NCBI RefSeq assembly: GCF_005876955.1
Contig: NZ_SSCL01000002.1
Location: forward strand, 310,001 to 374,000
DNA length: 64,000 nucleotides
Origin: Sinomonas gamaensis
Lineage (GTDB): Bacteria > Actinomycetota > Actinomycetes > Actinomycetales > Micrococcaceae
Reading direction: 5' to 3'
Position numbers and translations under genes: made by a program. How positions within the stretch are numbered: the stretch's first letter is position 1; each line of letters begins with the position of its first letter. The notes beneath the pieces are model-generated. The model was not told where the DNA came from, did no database searches, and worked only from the letters and a program-made list of their open reading frames with translations. Shown in pieces: positions 35,412 to 46,986 of the stretch.

Positions 35412-36114
35412 GATGTGTGATCTCCGGCCCTCGCTCGGGGGCCGCGAGTCCGGGGTCGGCCCCCTGCTCGGGCTGGGCCTGATCGACCGGCAGACGCAGC
35501 GGCAGCAGCTCGCTCGGAGGCAGCGGAGCCTCTCCGCGGTCAACGACGACGGAGCGGAAGAGCTCCTTGAGCTCCTCGGCTGCGGCTGGATCGGTCACGG
35601 CGTTGCCCGACATGACACCGCGGAGGAACCACCGAGGTCCGTCCACGCCCATGAAGTGCGCCACCCTGTAGCCGCGGCGCCCATCCGCCGTGGAAGTCGG
35701 GAGCTTGGCGATCAGCTCGGGACCGAAGCTGCCCTCCACCTCTTCTACCGTGCCGCCCTGGCTCGCCACAGACTGGGCGATCTGGGCGCGGATCTCCCCC
35801 CAGAGCCCTTCGGTCCGGGGAGCGGCGAAGGCTTGAACTTGGAGGCTTGAGCCGTTGAGGTCCATGGTGACCGCCACCACGCGGCGCGTTGCCTCTTCGA
35901 CTTCGAGCCGGATCTGCAGGCCCTCCACGGGCCGGATGAGCAGTGCCCCCAGGTCGACGTAGCCGACCGTCGTGTCCTTCTCGCTCGCGTCGAAGGGCCC
36001 GGTGGACGACCTCCCGTAGCCGCTCTTGTCCGGCTCCTGGACTCGCTCGGGCGTGCCGAGCACCGAGGGATCCTCAGCCGTCAGCTTGGCGTTCTTGCCA
36101 CGTCCGAACAGCAC
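35404..36114 (-). CDS. DUF3710 domain-containing protein
   Basis: The 236-residue actinobacterial DUF3710 protein has an acidic, disordered N-terminus, the family core GPFDASEKDTTVGYVDLGALLIRP, LQVQAFAAPRTEGLWGEIRAQIA and the FMGVDGPRWFLRGVMSG segment. Function is unknown. It is soluble. The start is GTG at 36114 with AAGGAG 8 nt upstream. dut lies 63 bp upstream on the same strand, and the OB-fold gene overlaps its 3' end, so dut-DUF3710-OB-DUF3159 is likely one transcript. Confidence 0.9.
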   Translation of the reverse strand: MLFGRGKNAKLTAEDPSVLGTPERVQEPDKSGYGRSSTGPFDASEKDTTVGYVDLGALLIRPVEGLQIRLEVEEATRRVVAVTMDLNGSSLQVQAFAAPRTEGLWGEIRAQIAQSVASQGGTVEEVEGSFGPELIAKLPTSTADGRRGYRVAHFMGVDGPRWFLRGVMSGNAVTDPAAAEELKELFRSVVVDRGEAPLPPSELLPLRLPVDQAQPEQGADPGLAAPERGPEITHLG

Positions 36115-36177
36115 GTCAACAACTCCTTCAGTCAGCCGTCCGGGGCGTGCGCTCAGCGGTCCCCGGCCGTGCAGGCG

Positions 36178-36714
36178 CTAGTGCGCCCCGAATCCCCCGG
36201 TGGAGCCGAAGCCGCCGGTCCCCCGCGCCGACTCGGAAAGCGAGGCGACGGGGACGAAGCGCGCGTACTCGACGCGCTGGATCACCATCTGGGCAATTCT
36301 ATCGCCGCGGCGAAGCGTAAGTGCCTCGTGCCGGTCCGTGTTCAGCAGGGTCACCGCAATCTCGCCGCGGTAGCCCGCGTCCACGGTGCCGGGCGCATTG
36401 ACCACCGTGAGTCCGTGTCGCGTGGCGAGGCCGGACCGGGGGTGGATGAGGGCCACGAATCCGAACGGGAGGGCGATGCTCACTCCGGTTGGTACGAGCC
36501 GCCGCTCGCCGGGCTCCAGCGTGACATCGATCCGCGAGCAGAGATCGGCGCCCGCGTCGCCGGGGTGGGCGTACGACGGCGGCGGGAGGCCGTCATCGAG
36601 CATCACCACTTCGACGTCGAGGCTGGGCTGCCAGGCGAGGGCGAGCCCTGGAGCTTCCGCTGCGGCTTCTAGCGCTGCGGCGTCTGATGAGGAGGTTGTG
36701 GCGTCTGAGGTCAC
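36178..36714 (-). CDS. dut: Deoxyuridine 5'-triphosphate nucleotidohydrolase (dUTPase)
   Basis: The 178-residue trimeric dUTPase removes dUTP and makes dUMP. All five motifs are present: AGADL (54-58), PRSGLA (92-97), GTVDAGYRGEI (109-119, catalytic D112), RGDRIAQ (136-142) and RGTGGFGSTG (164-173). An N-terminal extension of about 30 Ala/Glu-rich residues is added to the usual 150. The start is GTG at 36714. Its -10-like TATAGA overlaps that of the divergent DUF3093 gene, only 24 bp away. Thymidine kinase 2.5 kb away is another enzyme of thymidylate supply. Confidence 0.97.
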   Translation of the reverse strand: MTSDATTSSSDAAALEAAAEAPGLALAWQPSLDVEVVMLDDGLPPPSYAHPGDAGADLCSRIDVTLEPGERRLVPTGVSIALPFGFVALIHPRSGLATRHGLTVVNAPGTVDAGYRGEIAVTLLNTDRHEALTLRRGDRIAQMVIQRVEYARFVPVASLSESARGTGGFGSTGGFGAH

Positions 36715-36722
36715 CCCACCAC

Positions 36723-36730
36723 TCTATAAG
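36723..36730. promoter_or_regulatory. Shared symmetric -10 region for divergent dut and DUF3093
   Basis: The 24-bp gap contains TATAAG on plus (36725-36730, 8 nt before the DUF3093 ATG) and TATAGA on minus (36728-36723, 8 nt before the dut GTG). The two boxes overlap by 4 bp, so both genes appear to be fired from one near-palindromic TATA, with -35 regions inside the other gene's 5' end. Confidence 0.55.
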
Positions 36731-36738
36731 CTGGAGCC

Positions 36739-37221
36739 ATGCCTGAATCGCCCTCCACCGGTCCGCTGCCCCGTGACACCACGGCCGCCGTCTACAACGA
36801 GAAGCTGTGGCCGGCCGTGTGGGTCTGGATCGTCGTGGTCGGCATCTCCGGTGCGTGCATCCTTGTGCTCGCCCCCATCAGCATCGCGGCCGGCATCATC
36901 GGTGCGATCATCGTCTTCCTCGTCCTGGTCGGAGCCTTGATCGCCACCACGCCCGCCGTCGTCGTCACCCCGCGGGAACTGCGCGCCGGCCGCGCGGTGC
37001 TGCCGCGCGAATTCATCGCCTCCGCCGAGCCGTTCACCGGTGACGAGGCCACCGCCGAACGCGGGACACGCTTGGACGGGCGCGCCTATCTCTGCCTGCG
37101 CGGCTGGATCTCCCCCGTGGTTCGGATCGAGCTCGACGACCCGGACGATCCGACGCCGTACTGGCTCGTTTCAACACGACGGCCAGCGCAGCTGGTTGCC
37201 GCGCTGGCCGAAGGGCGCTGA
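36739..37221 (+). CDS. DUF3093 membrane protein
   Basis: The 160-residue actinobacterial DUF3093 protein has two adjacent membrane helices (about 25-72) and a soluble C-terminal half. Typical parts are YNEKLWPAVWVWIVV, VVVTPRELRAGRAVLPREFI and the SPVVRIELDDPDDPTPYWLVSTRRPAQL tail, characteristic of the family. Function is unknown; it may sit at the cell membrane. The ATG at 36739 has GGAG 4 nt upstream and a TATAAG box 8 nt upstream, so the leader is tiny. It is convergent with the DUF4193 gene. Confidence 0.9.
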   Translation: MPESPSTGPLPRDTTAAVYNEKLWPAVWVWIVVVGISGACILVLAPISIAAGIIGAIIVFLVLVGALIATTPAVVVTPRELRAGRAVLPREFIASAEPFTGDEATAERGTRLDGRAYLCLRGWISPVVRIELDDPDDPTPYWLVSTRRPAQLVAALAEGR

Positions 37222-37246
37222 ACGGGACTGCATCAGCAGTCCCCGA

Positions 37247-37546
37247 TCAGCCCTCGCACTCCTTGCAGTAGTAGAGCCCGTTCTTCTCACGGGCAATCTG
37301 CGACCGGTGGCGCACGAGGAAGCAGGACGCACACGTGAATTCGTCTGCCTGAGCAGGCAGGACGCGTACGAGCAGCTCCTCGCCGGAGAGGTCAGCGCCG
37401 GGCAGCTCATAGCTGTCCGCGGCCTCAGCCTCATCCTCGTCCACCGAGGCGGACTGCTTGTCCGTGCGCCGCGTCTTCAGCTCCTCGATGGAATCCTCGT
37501 TGAGCTCTTCTTCATTCTTGCGCGGCGCATCGTAATCGGTCGCCAT
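37247..37546 (-). CDS. DUF4193 small zinc-binding protein
   Basis: The 99-residue protein has an acidic, disordered N-terminal half (MATDYDAPRKNEEELNEDS...) and a C-terminal zinc ribbon with CASC (C72, C75) and CKEC (C94, C97). This is the actinobacterial DUF4193 family; I recall its members as small, abundant, of unclear function, possibly RNA polymerase-associated, but nothing in the sequence proves that. It is cytoplasmic. The upstream 233-bp gap to sepH contains a 19-bp palindrome at 37582-37600. Confidence 0.93.
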   Translation of the reverse strand: MATDYDAPRKNEEELNEDSIEELKTRRTDKQSASVDEDEAEAADSYELPGADLSGEELLVRVLPAQADEFTCASCFLVRHRSQIAREKNGLYYCKECEG

Positions 37547-37581
37547 AGTTATTCGTTCACGCTCCGGTTAGTCACATCAGT

Positions 37582-37600
37582 CACGTGGACACTCCACGTG
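37582..37600. promoter_or_regulatory. Palindrome CACGTGGA-CAC-TCCACGTG between DUF4193 and sepH genes
   Basis: Exact 8-bp arms with a 3-bp spacer, 36 bp upstream of the DUF4193 start and 180 bp upstream of sepH. An offset second repeat (GTGGAC/GTCCAC, 37586-37606) overlaps it. It looks like a regulator site rather than a terminator because no gene ends nearby. The rest of the 233-bp gap (37547-37779) shows nothing else I can name. Confidence 0.45.
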
Positions 37601-37779
37601 GTCCACTCTCTAACGCACTCGGCCCCCATTTTGTGCCCAGTGACGGGGAGATTGTTCCCGATCGGGCGCGGAATTGCCACTCGGGACGCCAGAAGTCGCG
37701 GCACACCGAGGGATTGCCCGGAAATCCGGGCTCGAGGATGGCACAGTTCTCGGAGGACTAGGCAAAGCTGGAGGCTTCA

Positions 37780-39105
37780 ATGCGGGAGCAACCGCAGGAC
37801 AATCTGCAGGACCTTCGCCTCGTCGGCGTGCACGACGACGGGCAGCATCTTCTGCTGAGCGCCAACTCGGGCGAGCTCTTCCGCCTTCGCCTCGACGAAG
37901 CCCTGCGCCGCGCAGTCGCCCGTCCGGCTCCCCAACGCCCCATGCTCAGCGACGGCGCCACGATGTCGCCACGCCAGATCCAGGCAGAGATCCGGGCCGG
38001 CGCGACTGCCGAGAGCATCGCCGAATCCTCCGGCATCCCCTTGGACCGCGTCCGCCGCTACGAATCACCCGTCCTCGCGGAACGAGAGCACATCGCCCGG
38101 CTGGCCCAGGCCGCCGAGATCGGGCCGCCGCCGCCCACCCATTCCGCCTTCGCCGCCGAATTCGGGACAGGCCCTGCCCGCCTCGGAGACATGGTCTCCC
38201 ACCGTCTCGCCGTCCACGGGATCGATCCGTCGACCGTCGAATGGGACTCGTGGCGGCGCCGAGACGGCATGTGGACCGTGGTCGCGCGGTTCACGCTCCC
38301 GGAGGGCGCTCCGGCGTCGATCGGCGAGGAGCCGCCGGCCATGTGGACCTTCAACCCGGTGAGGCGCGGCGTGACGAACGCCAACCGCTGGGCCCAGCAG
38401 CTCAGCGAGCTCGAACCGCTCGACGGCCCCATCTCCCCACGCCGGCTCTCCGTGGTGGACAGGCCGTTCGACGTCGAGGCGGCCCCTGAGCCCCTTCCCG
38501 AGCCTCGCGACGCGGAGTCCGAACTCCTCGACATGCTCCGGGCGCGCCGAGGCCAGCGCCTGGGTGTGGACGAGAACGGGGACGACGCGCTTGCGCTGCT
38601 CCTGACCCAAGGGATTCCTGCTGCCCATCCGCGCCCGGCCGAGACGCCGGCCGAACGCCAACGGCAGGGCGAGGAGCGGGACTCGGAGCCGCAGCGGCAG
38701 AGGCGGCTCGAGCCGGTGCGCGACGCGGCGTCTTCGAGGTTTCCGGACCCCACACTGAATGACGACGGCCCGGGCCGCGAGGACAGTCACCTGCGGCTTG
38801 CGCCGGGGCTGGGGTCTGCGACGCGGGAGATTACTATCGTCCCGCGGCCGACGCCGCAGCCGGCTGCCCCGACTGAGGATCGGTCCGGGGTCACGCCACG
38901 CGAGGATGCCGAGAAGCCGACCCCGCCTACCGCCCCCGACGAGGCGCCTTCGGAGGCAGTGCAGCCAGATGTGGCGGACGGATCCAAGGCTGAGCAAGAG
39001 CGACCCTCACTCGGTGCCCCCGAGCCCACGCGGCGTTCGTCGCGGCCCAAGCGATCGTCGATTCCGAGCTGGGACGAGATCGTCTTCGGCACGAAGAGCG
39101 AGTAG
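37780..39105 (+). CDS. sepH: Septation protein SepH (DUF3071)
   Basis: The 441-residue actinobacterial cell-division protein SepH stimulates FtsZ assembly. The conserved N-terminal region (about 1-90) starts LQDLRLVGVHDDGQHLLL and includes a DUF3071 segment MSPRQIQAEIRAGATAESIAESSGIPLDRVRRYE with a helix-turn-helix. The central part (90-210) has the WTFNPVRRGVTNANRWAQQLSE motif. The C-terminal half is disordered, rich in Pro/Glu/Arg, ending in RSSIPSWDEIVFGTK. The ATG at 37780 has CTGGAG upstream. It is convergent with thymidine kinase, 2 bp away. Confidence 0.94.
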   Translation: MREQPQDNLQDLRLVGVHDDGQHLLLSANSGELFRLRLDEALRRAVARPAPQRPMLSDGATMSPRQIQAEIRAGATAESIAESSGIPLDRVRRYESPVLAEREHIARLAQAAEIGPPPPTHSAFAAEFGTGPARLGDMVSHRLAVHGIDPSTVEWDSWRRRDGMWTVVARFTLPEGAPASIGEEPPAMWTFNPVRRGVTNANRWAQQLSELEPLDGPISPRRLSVVDRPFDVEAAPEPLPEPRDAESELLDMLRARRGQRLGVDENGDDALALLLTQGIPAAHPRPAETPAERQRQGEERDSEPQRQRRLEPVRDAASSRFPDPTLNDDGPGREDSHLRLAPGLGSATREITIVPRPTPQPAAPTEDRSGVTPREDAEKPTPPTAPDEAPSEAVQPDVADGSKAEQERPSLGAPEPTRRSSRPKRSSIPSWDEIVFGTKSE

Positions 39106-39107
39106 CC

Positions 39108-39764
39108 TCACTCCTCGAACGGCAGCAGCTGGTCCTCCTCGTGGAGGATGTTCGCAAGGGCTGCGGTGCGCCTCTCCCGATAGTGGCGACGGCAGAGCGT
39201 CTCATACCCGATCTCGGGCGCCGGGAGGCGTTCGGTGCGGACATCGGCGACGAGGACCTGGGCGCCTTCGACGACCATCCGGCCATCCAGCGTGCGGGCA
39301 TTGTGCGTGGCCCGTCGCCCGCACCAGCAGAGGGTCTCAACCTGCAGGAGCTGGATCCTGTCGGCAAGCTCGACGAGCCGCTGAGACCCCGGGAACAGCT
39401 CCGTGCGGAAGTCGGTGAGGATCCCGAAGGCGTAGACGTCAGCGCCGAGTTCGTCCACAACGCGGGCGAGTTCGTCGATCTGCGCCGGGAGGTAGAACTG
39501 CGCCTCGTCGCACACGAGATAGTCGACCTCGTGCCCTGTCGTCCTGAGCCGGACGACCTCGTCCCAGAAGCTGGTCTCCGTCGTGACCTCGGTTGCTTCG
39601 ACCCTGAGGCCGAGGCGACTGGTGATCAGGGCTTCCCCGGCACGGTCGTCCTTGGTGAAGAGGACTCCGTGCCTCCCACCTGCCCGATGGTTGTAGTCCA
39701 TCTGGAGCGCGAGCGTGGACTTCCCACTGTCCATCGTCCCCGTGAAGAAGACCAGCTCAGCCAC
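39108..39764 (-). CDS. tdk: Thymidine kinase
   Basis: The 218-residue type II thymidine kinase phosphorylates thymidine to dTMP. Walker A is GTMDSGKST (9-17), the catalytic loop is CDEAQFY (E87), and the zinc-site/lasso cysteines include C146 and C148 plus one near 191 (ETLCRRHY). FKDD-like TKDDRAGE and FGILTDFRTELFPGS match the family. The start is GTG at 39764, overlapping the upstream phosphatase stop by 8 nt. With dut nearby, two routes controlling thymidylate are close together. Confidence 0.96.
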   Translation of the reverse strand: MAELVFFTGTMDSGKSTLALQMDYNHRAGGRHGVLFTKDDRAGEALITSRLGLRVEATEVTTETSFWDEVVRLRTTGHEVDYLVCDEAQFYLPAQIDELARVVDELGADVYAFGILTDFRTELFPGSQRLVELADRIQLLQVETLCWCGRRATHNARTLDGRMVVEGAQVLVADVRTERLPAPEIGYETLCRRHYRERRTAALANILHEEDQLLPFEE

Positions 39765-40974
39765 GCCGCCGCCGTTTGGACTGTGTACGGCCGGTGGCGC
39801 GGAAGACCAAGAGGGGCACCTGCCGTTCGGCCTTGGTGAGCGATCCGTGCTGGCCCACCATCGAGAAGGCCGTGGGTCGGACGCGCCGACCGTCGTAGAG
39901 GGCGAGGTCGCCGTGAACGGCGATGAGCACGTCCCCGATCCGTTCGAGGACTTCCGGACGCACCTCTCCGAAGAGTCCGCGTCCGACGGCTTGGGCTTTG
40001 GTCATGACCCAGGCCTGGGTCCCGAAATGGTCCCGCCACGTCTCCATGAGGCGCTGAACGCCCGCCTCGTCCGCCGGGTCTTCGACATGGAGGTGGACCA
40101 TGCGCGGCTCCCCCGCCGTGTGCCGAACGCCGTCGACCAGCTCTGCGTCGGCGCCGAAGTCCACGCGACGGTGCTCGGGGACATCGACCATGCCGTGGTC
40201 GCCGGTCACCACGATCAGCGTGTTCGCCGGGAGCTGGCTGTCGAGGCGACGAATGCACGCGTCCACTTCCTCGAGGGCTTCTTCCCATGCGGCGGAGTCA
40301 CACCCGGAGAGGTGCCCCGCCTTGTCGAGCTCGTTGAGGTAGAAGTAGAGGAGCATGCGGGGCGTCGCGGCGAGCGCCTCGGCAGCCGCCGTCGTCCGCG
40401 CGTGAAGAGTCTCCGCGCCGACGAAGCTCCCGCCGCCCAAGGCGGCCCGGGTCATGGCAGAGCCCTCGAACTGCGGCAGGCTGACGGTTGCGACCGGGAT
40501 GGCCTCGGCGATCCGCTCGAAGACGGTGGGGAACGGCTGCCAGCGCCGGGGGTCGACGTCCGGATCCCAACCGCCCAGCTGATTGACCACCCTCCCCAGA
40601 TGCGGGGCCAGGACGTCATATCCGACCATCCCGTGCTGCCCGGGGGGCAGGCCTGTGCCGAAGCTCGCGAGCGAGGCCGCGGTCGTGGTGGGGAAAGCGG
40701 CATCGAGGGTGGTCGGGATGTTCCCTTGGCCGGTCTGGAGCTTCTCCCGCAGGAACGGGGTGTGGGCGGTGCGCTGGCTCAGAAGCGTCCGGCCCAGCCC
40801 GTCGACCATGACTACGCAGACGCGGGGCGACGGCGGAAGGCCCAGGACGTTCTCGAAACCCGACCCACCCAAGGCGGCCGCGCAGCTGGGCAGGACCTCG
40901 GCGATGCTGCGACGCCCGTAGGCGGGAGCAGCCGGAAGGGACTCGGTTTCGGCCGAGACGGGCGATCCCGTCAC
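39757..40974 (-). CDS. Alkaline phosphatase/nucleotide pyrophosphatase superfamily protein
   Basis: The 405-residue metallophosphodiesterase-type enzyme has the alkaline-phosphatase-superfamily layout: VVMVDGLG with the first metal Asp, the nucleophile threonine in AAFPTTTAASLASFGTG, LNELDKAGHLSG (Asp and His ligands), TGDHGMVDVP (Asp and His), and the last histidine in VGQHGSLT. It is predicted soluble; no signal peptide is seen. Substrate is unknown, perhaps a nucleotide or phosphate ester. The GTG start at 40974 overlaps the DUF5998 stop by 4 nt and the stop overlaps tdk by 8 nt, so DUF5998-phosphatase-tdk are coupled. Confidence 0.85.
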   Translation of the reverse strand: MTGSPVSAETESLPAAPAYGRRSIAEVLPSCAAALGGSGFENVLGLPPSPRVCVVMVDGLGRTLLSQRTAHTPFLREKLQTGQGNIPTTLDAAFPTTTAASLASFGTGLPPGQHGMVGYDVLAPHLGRVVNQLGGWDPDVDPRRWQPFPTVFERIAEAIPVATVSLPQFEGSAMTRAALGGGSFVGAETLHARTTAAAEALAATPRMLLYFYLNELDKAGHLSGCDSAAWEEALEEVDACIRRLDSQLPANTLIVVTGDHGMVDVPEHRRVDFGADAELVDGVRHTAGEPRMVHLHVEDPADEAGVQRLMETWRDHFGTQAWVMTKAQAVGRGLFGEVRPEVLERIGDVLIAVHGDLALYDGRRVRPTAFSMVGQHGSLTKAERQVPLLVFRATGRTQSKRRRRG

Positions 40975-41639
40975 TCGCGGCTCCCGTGACCACGCGAGGG
41001 GCGACCGCCGAAGCCGGCGAGGCGAGGCCGCGTCGGAGAGGCGGTGCGCTCGGACACGCTCTGAGTGCGGAGCGGGCTTGCGGCGTTCGCCGCGCGGAGG
41101 CGGCGCGCGAAATGCTTGGCCCGAGTCACGGCCTCGGGGCCGTCGGCGTCCGAGCTGATCCGCAGCACAATGTCCTCCTGCGCGATGGTCCCCGTGTAGC
41201 CGTGGTCCGCTTCGCAGTTCGGGTCGCCGCACGAGGCGGGCAGGACGTCGATTCGCTGGCCTCCGGACCAGGCGATCGAGAGCGTGACCTCGCGGACCGG
41301 ATCGCCAGGGGTGTAGCCGGCCGGTTCGGTGAAGACGTAGCTGAGGACGACTGTTGCGATCTGGGCGAGCGGCACGGACTCCGTCGAGACCTGGGCGGTC
41401 GTGCGCTGAGGATCGCCGTCGAGCGGGGCTTCGTCGACGTGCGTGATGACGAGCAGCTCGTCGGTGAGTGCCAGGACCGTGATGTGGCGGCGCACCTCGG
41501 CGCGTTCGAAATGGGTCTCCAGATGGACGAGGTGCGCCAGTGGAGCGGACCCGTCGAGGGCGTCGTCGACGACATCGGCGACAAGCCGTGGGTAGAAGCC
41601 GGTGCGCTCGAGGTCGGCGCTCAGGGGCGTGTGGCTCAT
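40971..41639 (-). CDS. DUF5998 family protein
   Basis: The 222-residue actinobacterial protein begins MSHTPLSADLERTGFYP, then LVADVVDDALDGSAPLAHLVHLETHFERAEVRRHITVLALT, which matches the DUF5998 family. It has a beta-rich middle and a conserved cysteine-containing segment SCGDPNCEADHGYTG, possibly a metal site. The C-terminal tail (about 190-222) is basic and disordered. Function is unknown. The ATG at 41639 is used, with an ACAGAC-like leader; the stop is coupled (4 nt) to the phosphatase gene. Confidence 0.87.
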   Translation of the reverse strand: MSHTPLSADLERTGFYPRLVADVVDDALDGSAPLAHLVHLETHFERAEVRRHITVLALTDELLVITHVDEAPLDGDPQRTTAQVSTESVPLAQIATVVLSYVFTEPAGYTPGDPVREVTLSIAWSGGQRIDVLPASCGDPNCEADHGYTGTIAQEDIVLRISSDADGPEAVTRAKHFARRLRAANAASPLRTQSVSERTASPTRPRLAGFGGRPSRGHGSRE

Positions 41640-41668
41640 AGATCCATTCTCCCAGACGTGTCGGGCGC

Positions 41669-44389
41669 CTATTGCTCGGACATCGCCCTGCGGGCGCTGT
41701 CGGTGCGATGCGCCGCGTTGCCGAGCCAGACGTCGGCCTGCAGGACCGTGAGGCCCTTCTCGCTCACGACGACGGGCTTGAGCTCGAGCACGGACACTTC
41801 GGGGTGGCGGTCCTTGAGAAGCGAGACCCGGCCCACGAGGTTCTCGAGGGCATCGACGTCGAGGGGTGGGAGCCCTTCGTAGCCGAAGAGCTTTTCGGCC
41901 GCGCGCGGGGTCCGCACCAAGTCGGCCACGTCCTGGAGGGTAAGCGGTGGAGCGCGGTGGGCCCAGTCGTCGAGCAAGGCCACCGCGTCGCCCGCGAGCC
42001 CGAACGAGATGACGGGACCGAGAAGGGGATCCTCGATCGCCCGCACCACGCACGCCTGGCCCAAGGGGGCCATGCGCTGAACCTCGAGCCTCGGCAGGCC
42101 GCCGGGACCCACGGCGAGCTCGCCGTACCCCTTGAGCGACTGCTCCATGACCTCGACAGCCGTTCGGAGGGACGCCTCGTCCCTGATGTCCAGCCGGACC
42201 GTGCCGAGGTCGAGCCGGTGGCGCAGGCTCGCCGACGTCGATTTGAGGGCCACGGGCCATCCGAGGTCGCGCGCCGCTGCGACGGCCTCATCCGCGGTGG
42301 CGACCGGTCGGGCAGGGAGCACCGGGATCCCGTAGTGCCCAAGCAGTTCGGCGGACTGCGCTGCGCCGAGCCGCTTGAGCTCGGCTCCGGCGAGCCCGGC
42401 GAGCGCCGCATCGATGAGCGCGTCCGCGGCGTCGTCGTCGTACTCCGCCTCGAACGGCTCGCTCGCCTCCCGCGCAAGCCAGTCGCCATAGCGCGCGACG
42501 GCGGCCAGCGCGGCCACCGCCGCGCCCGCACTCGTGAAGGCGGCCACCGGAGGGAGGGCGAAGCCCTCGCTTCCGCGATCGGGGATCATGCCCTCCGCAC
42601 GCTCCGGGTGCACGAGAATCCCGGTGAATGCCGCCACAACGGGTGCCGAGCGCTGCGCCGAGCAGTCCGCAAGCACCTCGGCGATGGCCTCTGGTCGCAC
42701 GCCCGCCGTGGGCACGAGCGCCACGACGACGGCGTCCGCGACACCCGAATCGATGAGGTCGAGCAGGCGTGAGCGCAACGCCGGCAGCGCGATGGAGGGG
42801 CCGGACAGATCGAGGTCGGGCATCGTCTCGGTGACGGTTAGCCCCTGGCCCTCCGCTCCGTCGGCCACAACGCGGGCGAGCGAGAGGGCGTTCGACATGA
42901 CGGCGACCCGTGAGCCCTGAGGGAGGGGGCCGGAGACAATCTGGGCGACGTCGACGAGCTCCTCGAGCGTCGAGACACGGATGACCCCGGCCTGCCGGAG
43001 CATGGCGTCGAGGGCCTCGGGGGGGGCTTGCGACGTCCGGACGGCGTGCCCGGGAGGGAGCCGAACCCCGAGGATGTCGCTTTTGGCGACGATCACGGGT
43101 TTGCTGCGGGCGAGGCGGCGGGCGATCCTGGAGAACTTGCGGGGGTTGCCGAACGATTCGAGGTAGAGGGCAACTGCGCTGGTGGCCACGTCGTCCTCCC
43201 AGTACTGCATGAGGTCGTTGCCCGAGACGTCCGCTCGGTTGCCTGCGGAGACGAGGGACGAGAAGCCGAGGTGCCGACGGTGGGCGGCGGCGTAGAGTGC
43301 GATGCCGATCGCTGACGACTGGCTGAAGAGCCCGAGGCTCCCCTGCCGCGGCATCGACGGCGCCATCGAGGCATTGAGCCGGACGTCGGGGTCAGTGTTG
43401 GCGATGCCGAGCGAGCCCGGGCCCACCAGGCGCATGCCATGCGCCCGTGCGTGCCGCACGAGCTCGCGCTGGCGGGCGAGGCCCCGTTCGCCGTCCTCCG
43501 CGAAGCCCGATGAGGCCACCACCACGCCCTTGACCCCCGCGGCAGCGCACTCCGCCACGACACCCGCGACGTCGTCATACGGGACGGCGACGATGGCGAG
43601 GTCGATCGGGTCCGGAATCTCGCCCACGCTCGAGTATGTGAGCATGCCTCCCAGCTCGAGGGCCTCCTGATTCACGGCGCAGACTCGGCCCTCGAAGCCG
43701 CCTTCAACCACGTGGGCGAGCAGCTGGTGGCCGATCGAACCCCATCGGCGGCTCGCCCCGATAACCGCCACCGAGCGGGGCGCGAGGAGCCCTTGCACCG
43801 ATCGGGCCTCGGCGCGGTGCTCCCGCGACTCCATGACGGCGCGCGACTTCTCCGTCGGATCGATTTCGAACTCCACGCTCACGACCCCGTCGTCGAAGCG
43901 CCGGTCGAGGGCGTAGCCGGCCTCCGCGAAGACTGCGAGCATCTTGCGGTTCTCTGGAAGGACCTCGGCGGTGAAGCGCCGGATCCCGCGCTCCCGTGCT
44001 GCCGCCGCGAGGTGTTCGAGCAGGATCGAGCCGATCCCGCGGCCCTGATGGCGGTCGGAGATGTTGAAGGCCACCTCGGCCTCGGCAGGGTCCGTCAGGC
44101 GGTCATAGCGGCCGACGCCGATGATCTCGTCCCCGATCGTGATGACGAAGGCGACTCTGCTGGAGTAGTCGACCTCCGTGAAGCGCTTGAGCTCGGCGTC
44201 GGTGAGCTTCGCCTTGTAGCTGAAGAAGCGCAGATAGATCGAGTTCTCGGACTGGCCCACGTGAAACGCCTGCAGCGCGGCCGCATCCGACGGCCGGATG
44301 GGCCTGAGGTGGGCGGTTCCGCCGTCACGGAGGACGACATCGGCCTCCCAGTGCTGGGGATATGCGCTGGCCGTGCCGGGATCCACCAT
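41669..44389 (-). CDS. Protein acetyltransferase: GNAT domain fused to ADP-forming acyl-CoA synthetase-like region
   Basis: The 906-residue protein has the actinobacterial Pat arrangement, with GNAT first. The GNAT domain (about 20-190) carries the acetyl-CoA loop [14 protein letters not shown]. The long C-terminal part resembles an ADP-forming acetate/acyl-CoA ligase: [18 protein letters not shown] for CoA binding and an ATP-grasp domain near the end. The segment where catalytic ligases have an SHTGALAG-like His loop here reads [15 protein letters not shown], so it may only sense metabolites. It probably acetylates lysines of metabolic enzymes. The ATG at 44389 lies 6 nt after TACCCT; an ATG at 44413 is an alternative. 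Confidence 0.87.
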   Translation of the reverse strand: MVDPGTASAYPQHWEADVVLRDGGTAHLRPIRPSDAAALQAFHVGQSENSIYLRFFSYKAKLTDAELKRFTEVDYSSRVAFVITIGDEIIGVGRYDRLTDPAEAEVAFNISDRHQGRGIGSILLEHLAAAARERGIRRFTAEVLPENRKMLAVFAEAGYALDRRFDDGVVSVEFEIDPTEKSRAVMESREHRAEARSVQGLLAPRSVAVIGASRRWGSIGHQLLAHVVEGGFEGRVCAVNQEALELGGMLTYSSVGEIPDPIDLAIVAVPYDDVAGVVAECAAAGVKGVVVASSGFAEDGERGLARQRELVRHARAHGMRLVGPGSLGIANTDPDVRLNASMAPSMPRQGSLGLFSQSSAIGIALYAAAHRRHLGFSSLVSAGNRADVSGNDLMQYWEDDVATSAVALYLESFGNPRKFSRIARRLARSKPVIVAKSDILGVRLPPGHAVRTSQAPPEALDAMLRQAGVIRVSTLEELVDVAQIVSGPLPQGSRVAVMSNALSLARVVADGAEGQGLTVTETMPDLDLSGPSIALPALRSRLLDLIDSGVADAVVVALVPTAGVRPEAIAEVLADCSAQRSAPVVAAFTGILVHPERAEGMIPDRGSEGFALPPVAAFTSAGAAVAALAAVARYGDWLAREASEPFEAEYDDDAADALIDAALAGLAGAELKRLGAAQSAELLGHYGIPVLPARPVATADEAVAAARDLGWPVALKSTSASLRHRLDLGTVRLDIRDEASLRTAVEVMEQSLKGYGELAVGPGGLPRLEVQRMAPLGQACVVRAIEDPLLGPVISFGLAGDAVALLDDWAHRAPPLTLQDVADLVRTPRAAEKLFGYEGLPPLDVDALENLVGRVSLLKDRHPEVSVLELKPVVVSEKGLTVLQADVWLGNAAHRTDSARRAMSEQ

Positions 44390-44395
44390 AGGCTT

Positions 44396-44401
44396 AGGGT
44401 A
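44396..44401 (-). promoter_or_regulatory. -10 box 6 nt before the Pat ATG
   Basis: On the minus strand TACCCT ends 6 nt before the ATG at 44389, with no ribosome site in the gap. This fits a leaderless start. The 51-bp gap to parC also holds the parC start region. Confidence 0.4.
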
Positions 44402-44440
44402 GTTCAGGCCCATTCCCCCCACGTAAGGACTCAGCAAGCG

Positions 44441-46957
<2,517 letters not shown>

Positions 46958-46986
46958 CGGGCGACGCTCGGACCGACCTCCGGGAT

